From positions 310,001-374,000 of the forward strand of contig NZ_LWMI01000007.1 in assembly GCF_001640365.1 (NCBI RefSeq): DNA of 64,000 bases. Reading direction: 5' to 3'. Source of the DNA: Candidatus Arsenophonus triatominarum (GTDB lineage: Bacteria; Pseudomonadota; Gammaproteobacteria; Enterobacterales; Enterobacteriaceae). A program made the position numbers and the translations under genes. The notes beneath the pieces were generated by a model. It did not search any database. It was not told the DNA's origin and was given only the letters and a program-made list of their open reading frames with translations. Below, one piece after another: positions 40,007-51,873 of the stretch (positions are counted from its first letter, which is position 1; each line of letters starts with the position of its first letter).

Positions 40007-40804
40007 TTATCTATTCACTAATATAGTCGAAATAAATGGTTCTTCTTCTTTCCGTAAGGTAAAAATTTCACACCCATCGTCGGTGACAGCTAAAGTATGT
40101 TCATATTGTGCCGACCAACCTCGATCTTTTGTTTTTACTGTCCAGCCATCTTTCATTGTTCTAATACGATGATCGCCGGTATTTACCATTGGTTCGATAG
40201 TAAAGGTCATGCCTTTTTGCAGTATCACACCACTGTCATCAGCATCGTAATGTAATACTTGAGGTTCTTCATGAAAAACTCGACCAATACCATGGCCACA
40301 ATATTCACGCACGACAGAAAAATGATGCTGTTGAACAAATTGCTGAATTGCCTGACCTATCGTCCGTAAACGAATACCAGGTTTGACCATTTTTAAGGCA
40401 AGATAAAGGCTTTCCTGTGTTACCTTGCACAACCGTTCGCCTTGAATAGTTGGTTTGCCAACAATAAACATTTTGGAGGTGTCGCCATGGAAGCTATTTT
40501 TTATAACGGTGACATCAATATTAATGATATCACCTTCTTTTAAGATTTTTTCATCACTCGGAATACCATGACAAATAACATCATTAACGGATGTGCAGAT
40601 AGATTTAGGAAAGCCATGATAATTTAAACAGGCTGGGATAGCTTGCTGTTTTTCGACGATATGTGAGTGACAGATGCGATCAAGTTCATCGGTGGAAATG
40701 CCTGGTTTTATGTAAGGTTCAATAATTTCTAACACTTCTGCCGCCAAATGTCCGGCGATACGCATTTTCTGAATATCTTCTTCCGTTTTAATTGAGATAG
40801 CCAT
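40007..40804 (-). CDS. map: methionine aminopeptidase, type I
   Basis: A 265-residue M24 metallopeptidase (E. coli 264) that removes the initiator Met. The metal-binding residues lie in INIDVTVIKNSFHGDTSKMF, the GHGIGRVFHEEP block and the C-terminal TIEPMVNTG. It is transcribed divergently from rpsB, the common arrangement in enterobacteria. Confidence 0.96.
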   Translation of the reverse strand: MAISIKTEEDIQKMRIAGHLAAEVLEIIEPYIKPGISTDELDRICHSHIVEKQQAIPACLNYHGFPKSICTSVNDVICHGIPSDEKILKEGDIINIDVTVIKNSFHGDTSKMFIVGKPTIQGERLCKVTQESLYLALKMVKPGIRLRTIGQAIQQFVQQHHFSVVREYCGHGIGRVFHEEPQVLHYDADDSGVILQKGMTFTIEPMVNTGDHRIRTMKDGWTVKTKDRGWSAQYEHTLAVTDDGCEIFTLRKEEEPFISTILVNR

Positions 40805-41219
40805 GAATTTTGCCTATTTATGCTGATTTAAGTGAGTAAAAATGCACTTATCAGCCAATTATGTTGATTAAATATAAATACTGTATGTTGGACGGTTATG
40901 TTAGCAGCGAAGCGCAGTTATGCCAACTAACGACTTAACATATCAATTTTTTTTTTAAATATGAAAATAGCCAAAAAGTAATGTTTGATTATTTTAAATT
41001 GAATTATCACTAGTGAACTGTAAAAAAATCATAAAAATTAGGATATTAGCAATAACACACAATAAAATATTGTTAAAGTAAATTTCATTCAGAAATGAAT
41101 ATTATTTATTTCAGAATAAGCAATACTAATTGTCGTGTTATTTTTTTAATTCAGCTAAATGACTTAAGCGTAGAAAAATATAACTATAGCTGGTGTTTTT
41201 GGTTATTTTATGATATAAA
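40805..41219. other. map-rpsB divergent intergenic region
   Basis: About 415 AT-rich bases with no convincing gene. A possible rpsB promoter lies at its right end: a -10-like TATAAA at 41214-41219 followed by the GC-rich GCGCGCC, typical of ribosomal protein promoters, but the -35 box is weak. Confidence 0.4.
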
Positions 41220-41416
41220 GCGCGCCGGCATTCTGTGTATTTTAATAAGTAGAAAAACATCGATTTAGCTCTAACATAAACTTAACTGTGTTATAACACA
41301 CACAGATCGGCACATTTTCGGGGTGCTCTTAATCTGTAGGAAAATCTACAGCTAATGAGTCGGGGAATGGGATCTGTGGAGGCATAACCCCAATTTACTA
41401 AATTATAGAGGTTTAA
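41220..41416 (+). promoter_or_regulatory. rpsB leader, likely S2 autoregulatory RNA
   Basis: The 5' leader of rpsB contains a CTGTAG/CTACAG hairpin, a GGCAC...GGGTGC-type pairing (41308-41325), and the block TGGAGGCATAACCCC followed by ATTATAGAGG before the ATG. The text closely resembles the E. coli rpsB leader, where S2 represses its own and tsf translation. The structure was judged by eye only. Confidence 0.55.
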
Positions 41417-42142
41417 ATGGCAACTGTTTCCATGCGCGATATGCTTCAGGCGGGCGTTCACTTTGGTCACCAAACTCGTTACTGGAATCCAAAGATGAAA
41501 ACTTACATCTTTGGTGCGCGTAACAAAGTGCATATCATTAATTTGGAAAAAACTGTTCCAATGTTCAATGAAGCATTAGCTGAATTGACTAAAATTGCTT
41601 CACGAAAAGGCAAAATTCTGTTTGTTGGCACTAAGCGCGCAGCAAGCGAATCGATAAAAGAAGCGGCTAATAGTTGTGATCAGTATTTTGTTAACCACCG
41701 GTGGTTAGGTGGTATGCTGACTAACTGGAAAACCGTTCGTCAGTCTATTAAGCGCCTGAAAGATTTAGAAGCACAATCTCAGGATGGTACTTTTGATAAG
41801 TTGACCAAAAAAGAAGCGTTGATGCGTACCCGCGAGCTTAGCAAGTTAGAAAATAGTTTGGGTGGTATTAAAGAGATGGGCGGTTTGCCTGACGCTTTAT
41901 TTGTTGTTGATGCGGAACATGAGCATATTGCTATAAAAGAAGCAAACAACTTAGGTATCCCTGTATTTGCGGTTGTTGATACTAACTCTGATCCAGATGG
42001 TGTTGATTATATCATCCCTGGTAATGATGATGCGATCCGTGCAGTTAAACTGTATCTGGATGCTGTTGCGAAAGCTGTCCATGAAGGTCGTTCTCAAGAT
42101 CAGGCGATTAAACCAGAAGAAAACTTGATAGAGACTGAATAA
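41417..42142 (+). CDS. rpsB: 30S ribosomal protein S2
   Basis: A 241-residue ribosomal protein (E. coli 241). It opens with [20 protein letters not shown], the S2 signature, and contains [20 protein letters not shown] and [20 protein letters not shown]. It binds late in 30S assembly with S1. It is followed by tsf. Confidence 0.98.
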   Translation: MATVSMRDMLQAGVHFGHQTRYWNPKMKTYIFGARNKVHIINLEKTVPMFNEALAELTKIASRKGKILFVGTKRAASESIKEAANSCDQYFVNHRWLGGMLTNWKTVRQSIKRLKDLEAQSQDGTFDKLTKKEALMRTRELSKLENSLGGIKEMGGLPDALFVVDAEHEHIAIKEANNLGIPVFAVVDTNSDPDGVDYIIPGNDDAIRAVKLYLDAVAKAVHEGRSQDQAIKPEENLIETE

Positions 42143-42150
42143 TAAGGCCA

Positions 42151-42173
42151 GCTCTTCGTTAGTATAGAAGAGC
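42151..42173 (+). terminator. hairpin in the rpsB-tsf spacer
   Basis: GCTCTTC and GAAGAGC form a 7-bp stem shortly after rpsB. There is no strong T-tract. In E. coli the rpsB-tsf spacer contains a partial terminator that lowers tsf transcription; a similar role is likely. Confidence 0.5.
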
Positions 42174-42296
42174 CCTTATGGACCAGGTATTACAATATAT
42201 TGGTTATAGGGGCCTAATTGGCTTCTTTTTACTTATCAGAATGAGAATTGTCTGCATGGGATGATTTCCCATCAGATAGATTGAGGAATAAATCAC

Positions 42297-43148
42297 ATGT
42301 CTGGAATTACCGCTGCTTTGGTAAAAGAACTGCGCGAACGTACTGGTGCAGGTATGATGGAGTGTAAAAAAGCATTGGTTGAAGCTGATGGAAATATTGA
42401 ATTAGCTATCGATAATATGCGTAAATCAGGTCAAGCAAAAGCGGCTAAGAAAGCCGGTCGAGTGGCTGCCGAAGGTGTAGTAATGGCGGAAATTTCTGCC
42501 GATGGCAAATTTGGTGCATTGCTTGAGTTGAATTGTGAAACGGATTTTGTGGCTAAGGATGCGGGTTTTGTAGCATTTGGTAATGAAGTACTGAAATTCG
42601 TTGTTGTAAATAAATTGTCAAATATTGAAGAATTAAAGGCAAAATTTGAAGAACAACGTACAGCAATCGTTGCCAAGATTGGTGAAAATATTAATATTCG
42701 CCGAGTCGAGATCCTAGAAGGTGAAAAAATCGGCTGTTATTTACATGGTGCTCGTATTGGCGTTCTTGTGTCTGCAAACGGTGCGGATGATGAGCTTATT
42801 AAACATATTGCTATGCATATTGCGGCGAGCAAACCCGAATATGTTACACCGGCAGATGTACCAGCCGATGTTGTCGCTCATGAGCATCAAATTCAATTAG
42901 ATATAGCAATGCAATCTGGTAAACCTCGTGAAATTGCGGAAAAAATGGTAACGGGCCGCATGAATAAATTTACCGGTGAGATCTCTTTAACTGGCCAACA
43001 ATTTGTTATGGATCCAAGTAAAACAGTTGGTACGTTACTAAAAGAGAAAAATGCAACAATGACTAACTTTATCCGTTTTGAAGTTGGTGAAGGTATCGAA
43101 AAAGTAGAAACTGATTTTGCTGCTGAAGTCGCGGCAATGAGTAAATAA
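42297..43148 (+). CDS. tsf: elongation factor Ts
   Basis: A 283-residue exchange factor for EF-Tu (E. coli 283). The N-terminal UBA-like domain contains [19 protein letters not shown], followed by [12 protein letters not shown] of the core. A good ribosome site (TTGAGGAATAA) precedes the ATG. A terminator follows the gene. Confidence 0.97.
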   Translation: MSGITAALVKELRERTGAGMMECKKALVEADGNIELAIDNMRKSGQAKAAKKAGRVAAEGVVMAEISADGKFGALLELNCETDFVAKDAGFVAFGNEVLKFVVVNKLSNIEELKAKFEEQRTAIVAKIGENINIRRVEILEGEKIGCYLHGARIGVLVSANGADDELIKHIAMHIAASKPEYVTPADVPADVVAHEHQIQLDIAMQSGKPREIAEKMVTGRMNKFTGEISLTGQQFVMDPSKTVGTLLKEKNATMTNFIRFEVGEGIEKVETDFAAEVAAMSK

Positions 43149-43172
43149 TGATACCAATTGTTAAATTTAAAT

Positions 43173-43200
43173 AGAGCCGCCAGTAGGCGGTTCTGTTTTA
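43173..43200 (+). terminator. tsf terminator
   Basis: AGAGCCGCC and GGCGGTTCT (one G-U pair) form a 9-bp stem with an AGTA loop followed by GTTTTA, 24 bp after the tsf stop. Confidence 0.8.
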
Positions 43201-43432
43201 TCTAATATCGATAATTTATTTTTTATCTGTCTGATAATACATTATCAATGATAATTTATGTGTAAATATGCCACTAAATTATTTAATTCAGCATATGCTT
43301 AATTCAACGGATTAGGGTTAGTATTTAGACTAAATTATCTTTTTCTAAAGTAATTAATCAAGTATTTTACATTCAGACTTTGAACTAAGAATTTTAAACA
43401 TTCAATAATTTATCTGCTCAGGACGAAACACC

Positions 43433-44161
43433 ATGGCAACTAATGCAAAACCAGTATATCAACGTATCTTGCTTAAGCTTAGTGGCGAAGCTCTACAAGG
43501 TTCAGAAGGTTTTGGTATTGATGCGAGCGTTTTAGATCGTATGGCACAAGAAATTAAGGAACTGGTAGAGTTAGCGATACAAGTTGGTGTCGTTATTGGT
43601 GGTGGTAACTTATTTCGTGGTGCAGGGCTAGCTGATGCTGGGATGAATCGTGTAGTTGGTGATCATATGGGAATGCTAGCGACAGTAATGAATGGATTAG
43701 CCATGCGTGATGCTCTACATCGTGCATATGTTAATGCCAGGCTCATGTCTGCAATACCATTAAATGGAGTGTGTGACAATTATAGTTGGGCTGAGGCGAT
43801 TAGTTTGCTTCGTAATGGCAGAGTTGTTATTTTCTCGGCAGGAACGGGAAATCCTTTCTTTACAACAGATTCAGCGGCTTGTTTACGAGGGATAGAAATT
43901 GAAGCGGATGTTGTTTTAAAAGCAACCAAAGTTGATGGCGTCTATTCTGCTGATCCATCGAAGCGTTCAGATGCGGTTTTTTATAATAAATTAACGTATC
44001 AGGACGTATTAGAACGCCAATTAAAAGTGATGGATTTGGCGGCATTTACGCTGGCTCGTGATCATAATTTACCTATTCGCGTTTTTAACATGAATAAACC
44101 CGGTGCGTTACGTCGAATTGTGATGGGTGAAAATGAAGGCACGTCAATCTCGTGTGATTAA
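43433..44161 (+). CDS. pyrH: uridylate kinase
   Basis: The 242-residue amino-acid-kinase-fold enzyme phosphorylates UMP to UDP (E. coli 241). Conserved blocks are [34 protein letters not shown] and [20 protein letters not shown]. Its product feeds nucleotide-sugar and pyrimidine pools. The 280-bp gap before it is AT-rich with no clear promoter. Confidence 0.97.
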   Translation: MATNAKPVYQRILLKLSGEALQGSEGFGIDASVLDRMAQEIKELVELAIQVGVVIGGGNLFRGAGLADAGMNRVVGDHMGMLATVMNGLAMRDALHRAYVNARLMSAIPLNGVCDNYSWAEAISLLRNGRVVIFSAGTGNPFFTTDSAACLRGIEIEADVVLKATKVDGVYSADPSKRSDAVFYNKLTYQDVLERQLKVMDLAAFTLARDHNLPIRVFNMNKPGALRRIVMGENEGTSISCD

Positions 44162-44278
44162 TCTCCTTAGAGACACGGATGATTTTTGCCGGTATGATGT
44201 TATCAGTATCGTTAAAATAATTGAATTGGGTTATCGGTATAGCCTAAATATTTATAACCAGTTGCTAAGGGTTTAAAT

Positions 44279-44836
44279 GTGATTAATGAAATCAAAAAAG
44301 ATGCTCAAGAGCGTATGGAAAAAAGCGTCGAAGCATTGAAAAGTCAAATTAATAAAGTTCGTACCGGCCGTGCATCGCCAAGTTTATTGGATGGTATCAT
44401 GGTTGAATATTATGGTGCTGCAACGCCGTTACGTCAGTTAGCGAATATTACCGCTGAGGATTCACGTACACTCGCCATTACTGTGTTTGATCGTACGTTA
44501 GCACCAGCAGTGGAAAAAGCCATTATGGCATCAGATTTGGGTCTTAATCCTTCTTCAGCAGGAACCATAATACGGGTGCCTTTACCACCGTTGACGGAAG
44601 AACGACGTAAGGATTTGATTAAAGTTGTTCGTAATGATGCTGAGCAGGGACGTGTATCTGTTCGTAATGCACGACGTGATGCGAATGATAAAATCAAGGC
44701 ATTACTAAAAGATAAAGAAATTAGTGAGGATGATGAACGTCGAGCACAAGATGAAATCCAGAAATTGACCGATAATTTTATCAAAAAAGTTGATGAAGCT
44801 CTGGAACAAAAAGAAAAAGAATTGATGGAATTTTAA
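44279..44836 (+). CDS. frr: ribosome recycling factor
   Basis: A 185-residue protein (E. coli 185) with GTG start, as in E. coli. It splits post-termination ribosomes with EF-G. Conserved text includes [32 protein letters not shown] and [20 protein letters not shown]. Confidence 0.97.
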   Translation: MINEIKKDAQERMEKSVEALKSQINKVRTGRASPSLLDGIMVEYYGAATPLRQLANITAEDSRTLAITVFDRTLAPAVEKAIMASDLGLNPSSAGTIIRVPLPPLTEERRKDLIKVVRNDAEQGRVSVRNARRDANDKIKALLKDKEISEDDERRAQDEIQKLTDNFIKKVDEALEQKEKELMEF

Positions 44837-44846
44837 ACATTTTTAT

Positions 44847-44887
44847 AATAAAGCCATAAGCTATATAAAAGTAAGTATGGCTTTATT
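44847..44887 (+). terminator. frr terminator
   Basis: AATAAAGCCATA and TATGGCTTTATT form a 12-bp stem with a 17-nt loop, 10 bp after the frr stop. The A-rich and T-rich arms could let it act in both directions. Confidence 0.75.
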
Positions 44888-44984
44888 ATATATCTTTAAA
44901 TTTATTGCGCCATTTTATGTTATGCTATATGGCTGAGTTAAGAATAATTCTTTTTAATTAAAATAGTAGAGCATATATATCACA

Positions 44985-46184
44985 ATGATACGTCTGACAA
45001 TTTTAGGCTCGACGGGTTCAATTGGTAAAACGACACTATCAGTAGTCAAAAAAAATCCAGCGAAATTTGAAATTATCGCATTAGTTGCACATAAAAACGT
45101 GGCTACTATGGTTCAGCAATGCTTAGAATTCCAGCCACAATATGCTGCTATGTCAGACGAAAAATCAGCCAATAATCTAAGAAGCATACTAAATAAACAA
45201 GGATGTAAAACTGAAGTCTTAGTAGGCCAAAAGGGAGTTTGTGAACTAGCGGCACTTGATAATGTTGATCAAGTGATGTCCGCAATTACCGGAATTGCTG
45301 GATTAATGCCAACATTAGCTGCGATCCGTCAAGGTAAGCGTATTTTATTAGCCAATAAAGAATCATTAATTACTAGTGGGCAACTGTTTTTCGACGCAAT
45401 TAAAAAATATGGTGCTCAGGTACTGCCTATTGATAGTGAACATAATGCGATATTTCAAAGTTTACCGATTGAAATTCAGCGTAATTTAGGTTTTGCTAAT
45501 CTTGAAAAACACGGAATAACGCGCATAGTATTAACTGGTTCGGGTGGCCCTTTTCGTGAAATTCCGCTCGCTTCTCTTAAGAACATGACGTCTAATGAGG
45601 CTTGCAATCACCCTAATTGGTCTATGGGGCGTAAGATCTCGGTTGATTCGGCAACGATGATGAATAAAGGGCTTGAGTATATTGAAGCGCGGTATTTTTT
45701 TAATGCTTCAGCCGAGCAAATTGAAGTTATTATTCATCCACAATCTGTTATTCATTCAATGGTACGCTATCAGGATGGAAGTGTGATCGCTCAATTAGGT
45801 ACGCCTGATATGAGAACACCGATTTCTTATAGTATGGCTTATCCAGATCGTATCCCTTCAGGTGCAGCGGCACTTGATTTTAAACAATTATCTTCATTAA
45901 CTTTTATTGCTCCAGATTACCAACGTTACCCCTGTTTGAAATTAGCGATTGATGTTTGTCATCATGGGCAAGCAGCAACCACAATTTTAAATGCTGCGAA
46001 TGAAGTTTCTGTTGCTGCATTTTTGGCCGGAAAGCTTCGATTTACTGATATTGCGCAAGTTAATTTGGATACAGTAGAAAGGTTAAGTTTGGCCGAACCT
46101 GATAGCATTGATGCAGTGTTAGCAATTGATAGTGAAGCGCGTCAAATGGCAATTAATTATATTGAAACATTAGCAATATCTTAG
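44985..46184 (+). CDS. dxr: 1-deoxy-D-xylulose 5-phosphate reductoisomerase
   Basis: A 399-residue enzyme (E. coli 398) that converts DXP to MEP with NADPH in the non-mevalonate isoprenoid pathway. The N-terminal Rossmann motif is [12 protein letters not shown]. The catalytic region has [23 protein letters not shown], and [20 protein letters not shown], which covers the metal-binding acidic residues. Confidence 0.97.
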   Translation: MIRLTILGSTGSIGKTTLSVVKKNPAKFEIIALVAHKNVATMVQQCLEFQPQYAAMSDEKSANNLRSILNKQGCKTEVLVGQKGVCELAALDNVDQVMSAITGIAGLMPTLAAIRQGKRILLANKESLITSGQLFFDAIKKYGAQVLPIDSEHNAIFQSLPIEIQRNLGFANLEKHGITRIVLTGSGGPFREIPLASLKNMTSNEACNHPNWSMGRKISVDSATMMNKGLEYIEARYFFNASAEQIEVIIHPQSVIHSMVRYQDGSVIAQLGTPDMRTPISYSMAYPDRIPSGAAALDFKQLSSLTFIAPDYQRYPCLKLAIDVCHHGQAATTILNAANEVSVAAFLAGKLRFTDIAQVNLDTVERLSLAEPDSIDAVLAIDSEARQMAINYIETLAIS

Positions 46185-46398
46185 TTAATAAAGAATTTTA
46201 GCTGCTCAAATGTTTCTACATTTATCTCAGATTAAATTTTTATAAAATTATAATGGGTTTAAGGATATCAAAAATGAATAAAGAGCTAACTATTAATTTA
46301 TTAGTAAATATGAGAATTTTTTGATTCATCTTATTTTATTATCCAAAATAATTAAGCGCAATAGTTATGTTAGCTTATAGTAAAGGAACTTTTTTGGC

Positions 46399-47154
46399 AT
46401 GAAACTTATGTATGATAATGATAGCTCACAGCAACGAATTCCGAGGCATGTTGCTATTATTATGGATGGTAATGGACGCTGGGCGAAGCAACATGGAAAG
46501 TTAAGAATTAAAGGGCATCGAGCAGGAACAGAGGCGGTGCAAAAAGCGGTTAAATTTGCTGTTGAAAATGAGATTCAGTCTTTAACGCTCTATGCGTTTA
46601 GTAGTGAAAATTGGAATCGACCAGAAACTGAGGTTAGTGCTCTGATGGAACTTTTTACTTGGTTTCTGGATGATGAAGTTAAAAATTTAAATATTCATAA
46701 TGTTAAATTAACGATTATTGGCGATATCAGCCGATTTAAAACTAAATTACAAAATCGTATCAAACACGCGGTTGACTTAACCGCAAATAATACCGGATTA
46801 CAACTCAATATTGCCGCTAATTATGGTGGTCGTTGGGATATTACCCATGCAATGGGACTTATTGCAGAAAAAATTAAAGCGGGTTCATTATTACCAGAAA
46901 ATATTAACGAAGATACGGTAAATGAATTTATTAGTCTACATGATCAACCAACCGTTGATTTAGTTATTAGAACTGGGAGAGAATATCGCATCAGTAATTT
47001 TCTTTTATGGCAGATTGCTTATGCTGAATTTTATTTTACCGATGTGCTCTGGCCGGATTTTGATGAGGAAGCTTTCAAAAGTGCAATTGTGGCTTTTAAT
47101 CAGCGTGAACGACGTTTTGGTAACACTGAGCCTGATGATATCAATGAAGAATAG
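46399..47154 (+). CDS. uppS: undecaprenyl diphosphate synthase
   Basis: A 251-residue cis-prenyltransferase that makes the C55 carrier for peptidoglycan and LPS. The pyrophosphate site is HVAIIMDGNGRWAK with the catalytic Asp; TLYAFSSENWNRP and ISNFLLWQIAYAEFYFTDVLWP are intact. One difference stands out: the motif usually written RTGGE-x-R is RTGREYR here, with AGA in place of a Gly codon. It begins the uppS-cdsA-rseP-bamA-skp-lpxD operon. Confidence 0.95.
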   Translation: MKLMYDNDSSQQRIPRHVAIIMDGNGRWAKQHGKLRIKGHRAGTEAVQKAVKFAVENEIQSLTLYAFSSENWNRPETEVSALMELFTWFLDDEVKNLNIHNVKLTIIGDISRFKTKLQNRIKHAVDLTANNTGLQLNIAANYGGRWDITHAMGLIAEKIKAGSLLPENINEDTVNEFISLHDQPTVDLVIRTGREYRISNFLLWQIAYAEFYFTDVLWPDFDEEAFKSAIVAFNQRERRFGNTEPDDINEE

Positions 47155-47163
47155 GGGACTCTT

Positions 47164-48018
47164 TTGCTAAACTTAAATGTTCGTATCATTACAGCTATCA
47201 TACTTATTCCATTAGTTATCGCGGCACTTTTTTTCTTACCTCCTAACTTGTTTGGTTATGTTATCATTGCTATTTGCTCGTTAGCTGCTTGGGAATGGAG
47301 CCAATTTATTGGCTGGATAGTGCAGATTAAACGAATTATATGTGCTGTTTTATTTGGTATATGTTTATTGGGTTTACAATTGTCATTTCAGGATTTCAGT
47401 CAATTAACAACAGAGCCTCTGATTATTTATATTTTATCGGCTGGGTTAGTTTGGTGGTTAGTTGCGATAATATTGGTTTTCACTTTTCCTACTTCTGCTC
47501 GATTCTGGTCTCAGTCAGTAATATTAAAAATTTTGCTTGGTATTTTAACCATTTTACCTTTTTACTGTGGCATGTTGGTGTTAAAAAGCGTCGATTATCA
47601 TATTGACAATTTTATCGGTGCTTGGTGGGTGCTTTATGTCATGCTATTAGTTTGGAGTGCAGATAGTGGCGCTTATTTTTTTGGACATTTATTTGGTAAA
47701 CATAAATTGGCGGCGAAGGTTTCTCCTGGTAAAACCTTGGAAGGTATGCTCGGTGGAATGCTGACAGCAGGTATTATAGCCTGGCTATTTAGTTTATTTG
47801 TTCCTGTTTTGTTAATATCCAAGAATTTACTACTTTGTTCTGTTATTGTTGTAATTATTTCTGTTTTTGGTGATTTAACGGAAAGTATGTTTAAACGTCA
47901 GGCTGGCATCAAAGATAGTAGTCATTTAATTCCAGGACATGGTGGCGTATTAGATAGAATCGATAGTTTGACCGCGGCTATACCTGTTTTTGCAGGATTG
48001 ACATTGTTATTTTTTTAG
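47164..48018 (+). CDS. cdsA: phosphatidate cytidylyltransferase
   Basis: A 284-residue polytopic enzyme with a TTG start, as in E. coli. It forms CDP-diacylglycerol for phospholipid synthesis. The C-terminal signature spans FGDLTESMFKRQAGIKDSSH and GVLDRIDSLTAA; SPGKTLEG precedes it. Nine bases separate it from uppS, so translation is probably coupled. Confidence 0.96.
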   Translation: MLNLNVRIITAIILIPLVIAALFFLPPNLFGYVIIAICSLAAWEWSQFIGWIVQIKRIICAVLFGICLLGLQLSFQDFSQLTTEPLIIYILSAGLVWWLVAIILVFTFPTSARFWSQSVILKILLGILTILPFYCGMLVLKSVDYHIDNFIGAWWVLYVMLLVWSADSGAYFFGHLFGKHKLAAKVSPGKTLEGMLGGMLTAGIIAWLFSLFVPVLLISKNLLLCSVIVVIISVFGDLTESMFKRQAGIKDSSHLIPGHGGVLDRIDSLTAAIPVFAGLTLLFF

Positions 48019-48033
48019 TTTTTAAGGTATATC

Positions 48034-49386
48034 ATGGGATTTGTTTGGAGTTTAGCGGCATTTATTATTGCATTAGGTGTGCTAATTATCGTACATGAAT
48101 TTGGCCATTTCTGGGTAGCTAGGCGCTGTGGTATTTATGTTGAGCGTTTCTCCATTGGTTTTGGAAAAGCCTTATGGCGTAAAGTTGATCGTCATGGTAC
48201 AGAATTTGTTATCACCCTGATCCCGTTAGGTGGCTATGTTAAAATGCTAGATGAGCGAGTAGCCGCTGTAGCACCAGAGCGTCTCCACTTTGCTTTTAAT
48301 AATAAAACAGTAGGACAACGTGCTGCAGTGATTAGTGCAGGGCCAATAGCCAATTTTTTATTGGCAATATTTGTTTATTGGTTAGTTTTCATTATTGGTA
48401 TCCCTTCCGTGCGCCCAGTCATTGAAGATATTCAGTCAAACTCGATTGCTGACCAAGCAAATATTTCACCAGGTATGGAACTAAAATCAATAGATGGTAT
48501 CGAAACCCCTGACTGGAACGCAGTTCGTCTCGCCTTAATTAGTAAAATTGGTGATGAAGAATTAAGCATGAAGGTTTTACCTATTGGAAATTCAACGCCG
48601 ATAAAAAAAGTGATTGATTTGAGGGAATGGCATTTTGATCCAGAAACTCAGGATCCGGTTTTATCTTTGGGAATTATGCCAGTTAGTGCCAGGCAAGATC
48701 CCATTGTGCGTAATATTCAACCTGGCTCAGCGGCGGCATTATCAGGTTTACAAGTAGGAGACAGAATTGTAAAAGTGGGTGATCAGATAATAGATGTTTG
48801 GCATCCATTCACCTATTTTGTTCGGCGAAGTCCTAATATTCCATTGTTATTGACGATCGAAAGACAAGGTGAACAGCAGCAATTAACGTTAACACCAGAA
48901 GTAAAAACGATAGCTAAAGGGCGGCAAGTTGGATTTGCCGGGCTTGAATTATCAGTAATACCACTTGCAGATGAGTATAAAATCACTCAGCAATATGGTC
49001 CGTTTTATGCGTTGTACCAGGCAACTGATAAAGCTTGGCAGTTGATGAAGTTGACAGTTAGCATGATAGGTAAATTGGTCACTGGTGATATTAAACTCAA
49101 TAATCTTAGTGGGCCTGTTTCTATTGCAAAAGGAGCAGGCATTTCCGCTGAGTCTGGGTTAGTGTATTATCTGATGTTTATTGCATTAATTAGTGTCAAT
49201 TTAGGGATCATTAACCTGTTTCCTTTGCCTGTATTAGATGGTGGGCACTTACTTTTCTTGCTAATCGAAAAGATTAAAGGAGAGCCAGTGTCTGAGCGTG
49301 TACAAGACTTCAGCTATCGTATTGGTGCTATTGCATTGATATTATTAATGGGGCTTGCACTTTTCAATGATTTCTCTCGTCTTTAA
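48034..49386 (+). CDS. rseP: site-2 zinc protease RseP
   Basis: A 450-residue inner-membrane protease (E. coli 450). The zinc site HEFGHF is in the first transmembrane segment and the third ligand is in [13 protein letters not shown] near the end. Two periplasmic PDZ domains lie between (about 115-310). It cleaves RseA and remnant signal peptides, activating sigma E. It follows cdsA by 15 bp. Confidence 0.96.
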   Translation: MGFVWSLAAFIIALGVLIIVHEFGHFWVARRCGIYVERFSIGFGKALWRKVDRHGTEFVITLIPLGGYVKMLDERVAAVAPERLHFAFNNKTVGQRAAVISAGPIANFLLAIFVYWLVFIIGIPSVRPVIEDIQSNSIADQANISPGMELKSIDGIETPDWNAVRLALISKIGDEELSMKVLPIGNSTPIKKVIDLREWHFDPETQDPVLSLGIMPVSARQDPIVRNIQPGSAAALSGLQVGDRIVKVGDQIIDVWHPFTYFVRRSPNIPLLLTIERQGEQQQLTLTPEVKTIAKGRQVGFAGLELSVIPLADEYKITQQYGPFYALYQATDKAWQLMKLTVSMIGKLVTGDIKLNNLSGPVSIAKGAGISAESGLVYYLMFIALISVNLGIINLFPLPVLDGGHLLFLLIEKIKGEPVSERVQDFSYRIGAIALILLMGLALFNDFSRL

Positions 49387-49419
49387 GAGAGAGACTAGTT
49401 AGGAATACTCATAACAACA

Positions 49420-51813
49420 ATGGCGATGAAAAAGTTGCTCATAGCATCGCTGCTATTTGGCAGCGCCACTGCATACGGTTCAGACGGGTTTGTAGTTCAA
49501 GATATTCATTTTGAAGGTCTTCAACGCGTCGCCGTTGGTGCAGCACTATTGAATATGCCGGTTCGGGTAGGAGATACGATTAATAATGACGATATAGGTC
49601 GTACTATTCGAGTGCTATTTTCAACGGGTAATTTCGAAGATGTTAGAGTTTTGCGTGATGGAAATACGCTTATAGTTCAAGTAAAAGAGCGGCCAACTAT
49701 TGCAAGCATTACATTCTCTGGTAATAGGTCGGTTAAAGACGATTTATTAAAGCAAAATCTTGAGGCTTCCAATATTCGCGTTGGTGAAGCTCTTGATCGC
49801 ACAAAACTGGCGGATATCGAAAAGGGTCTGGAAGATTTTTATTACAGTGTTGGTAAGTATAATGCGACAGTTAAAGCAGTAGTCACACCGCTACCGCGTA
49901 ATCGTGTTGACTTAAAATTAATCTTTTCTGAAGGCGTTTCAGCTAAGATCCAACAGATTAATATCGTCGGTAATAAAGCATTTACCACGGGTGAATTGGT
50001 AAATCGTTTTCAATTACGTGATGATGTACCCTGGTGGAATTTTATTGCTGATCAAAAATATCAGAAACAAAAACTGGCAGGTGATTTAGAAACCCTGCGC
50101 AGTTTTTATCTCGAACGAGGTTATGCCAAATTTAATATCGACTCAATCAATGTCAGTCTCACACCTGATAAGAAAGGTATTTATGTCACTATCAATGTGA
50201 CAGAGGGCGATAGATATACCATATCAGGCGTTGAATTAAATGGTGAAACTGCTGGCCATTATGATGAAATCAACCAATTAATCACCACCATCAAACCTTC
50301 TTCGCTTTATAATGGTACTGAAGTTACTAAAATTAAGGATCTCCTGGGTCGTTATGGTTATGCTTATCCCCGTGTTATTACCCAACCTGAAATCAATGAT
50401 GAAGATAAAACCGTCAAACTGCATGTGAATGTTGATGCAGGTAGCCGTTTCTATGTTCGCCAAATCCGTTTTGTCGGCAATGATGTTAGTAAAGATTCTG
50501 TTTTACGTCGTGAGATGCGTCAGATGGAAGGCGCTTGGTTAGGCAATGATTTGGTTAACCTAGGCAAAGAACGATTAAATCGGACCGGTTTTTTCGAAAC
50601 CGTCGACGTTGAAACGCAACGTGTACCTGGTACACCTGATCAAGTTGATGTGGTCTATAAAGTTAAAGAACGTAATACCGGCTCGATAAAGTTCAACATT
50701 GGTTTTGGTTCTGAAAGTGGTATCAGTTTCCAAGTCGGTGTTCAACAAGAAAACTGGCTTGGTACTGGTAATGCTGTTGGTATTAGTGCAAGTAAGAATG
50801 ATTATTCGACTTATGCGGAATTATCATTAACCGATCCTTACTTTACCGTTAATGGTGTCAGCTTGGGTGGGCGATTATTCTATAATGATTTTAGTGCCAA
50901 GGATGCCGATCTTTCACGCTATAATAATAAAACTTATGGTGTTGATAGTACCTTGAGTTTTCCTTTTAATGAAAATAATGCGTTTCAAATTGGGGCAGGT
51001 TTTGTTCATAACTCCTTGTCTGATATGAAAGCTCAAGTCGGAATGTGGCGTTATTTACAAAGTATGGGCGAAAATCCCAATATTGATGATAAAGCACGCT
51101 ATAATGCTAATGATTTTACCCTTAAGTTAGGCTGGACTTATAATAACCTAGATCGTGGTTTTTTCCCGACAGCGGGTAATAAAACTTCATTAAATAATAA
51201 AATCACCATTCCCGGTTCTAATAATCAATACTATAAGATTCGGTTTGATACATCGCAATATTATCCCATTGATGAGGATAAAAAATGGGTATTATTAGGC
51301 AGGGCACAGTTAGGTTATGGTAATGGTTTTGGTGGTAAAGAATTACCATTTTATGAAAACTTTTATGCTGGTGGTGCTGGTACAGTACGTGGTTTTCGTT
51401 CCAATAATATCGGCCCTAAAGCAATTTATCTTGAAGAAAAAAATGGTGTAGTAAGTCCAAAATCCGGTAGTCCCTCAACGGATGCTGTTGGCGGCAATGC
51501 AATGGCAATAGCGTCCTTGGAGTTAATTACGCCAACCCCGTTTATTGATGAAAAGTATGTTAATTCGCTCAGAACTTCTTTCTTTATTGATGCAGGTACT
51601 GTTTGGGATTCGAATTGGAGTAACACCCGCGCAGACTGGAGAGCAGAAATGCCTGACTATGGTAAGGCATCCAATATTCGAGTTTCGACAGGGATTGCAT
51701 TACAATGGATGTCACCACTTGGTCCGCTGGTCTTTTCTTATGCCAAGCCAATAAAATATTATGAAGGTGACAAATCTGAAGAGTTTCAGTTTAGTATTGG
51801 TAGGACGTGGTAA
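49420..51813 (+). CDS. bamA: outer membrane assembly factor BamA
   Basis: A 797-residue outer-membrane protein (E. coli 810). The signal peptide is [20 protein letters not shown]. Five POTRA domains fill about 22-420, then a 16-stranded beta-barrel that ends with a C-terminal aromatic signature FSIGRTW. The conserved VRGF loop is present ([11 protein letters not shown]). It folds and inserts other outer-membrane proteins. Confidence 0.97.
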   Translation: MAMKKLLIASLLFGSATAYGSDGFVVQDIHFEGLQRVAVGAALLNMPVRVGDTINNDDIGRTIRVLFSTGNFEDVRVLRDGNTLIVQVKERPTIASITFSGNRSVKDDLLKQNLEASNIRVGEALDRTKLADIEKGLEDFYYSVGKYNATVKAVVTPLPRNRVDLKLIFSEGVSAKIQQINIVGNKAFTTGELVNRFQLRDDVPWWNFIADQKYQKQKLAGDLETLRSFYLERGYAKFNIDSINVSLTPDKKGIYVTINVTEGDRYTISGVELNGETAGHYDEINQLITTIKPSSLYNGTEVTKIKDLLGRYGYAYPRVITQPEINDEDKTVKLHVNVDAGSRFYVRQIRFVGNDVSKDSVLRREMRQMEGAWLGNDLVNLGKERLNRTGFFETVDVETQRVPGTPDQVDVVYKVKERNTGSIKFNIGFGSESGISFQVGVQQENWLGTGNAVGISASKNDYSTYAELSLTDPYFTVNGVSLGGRLFYNDFSAKDADLSRYNNKTYGVDSTLSFPFNENNAFQIGAGFVHNSLSDMKAQVGMWRYLQSMGENPNIDDKARYNANDFTLKLGWTYNNLDRGFFPTAGNKTSLNNKITIPGSNNQYYKIRFDTSQYYPIDEDKKWVLLGRAQLGYGNGFGGKELPFYENFYAGGAGTVRGFRSNNIGPKAIYLEEKNGVVSPKSGSPSTDAVGGNAMAIASLELITPTPFIDEKYVNSLRTSFFIDAGTVWDSNWSNTRADWRAEMPDYGKASNIRVSTGIALQWMSPLGPLVFSYAKPIKYYEGDKSEEFQFSIGRTW

Positions 51814-51873
51814 AACGTCAATTCAATTCATCGATTCGCTTGTGGTCAGGTCATAAGCGATAAGGAGTTTAGT

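Noticed and set aside
44434-44784. A 116-codon frame antisense to frr
   Set aside because: It is a shadow of the strongly conserved frr coding sequence.
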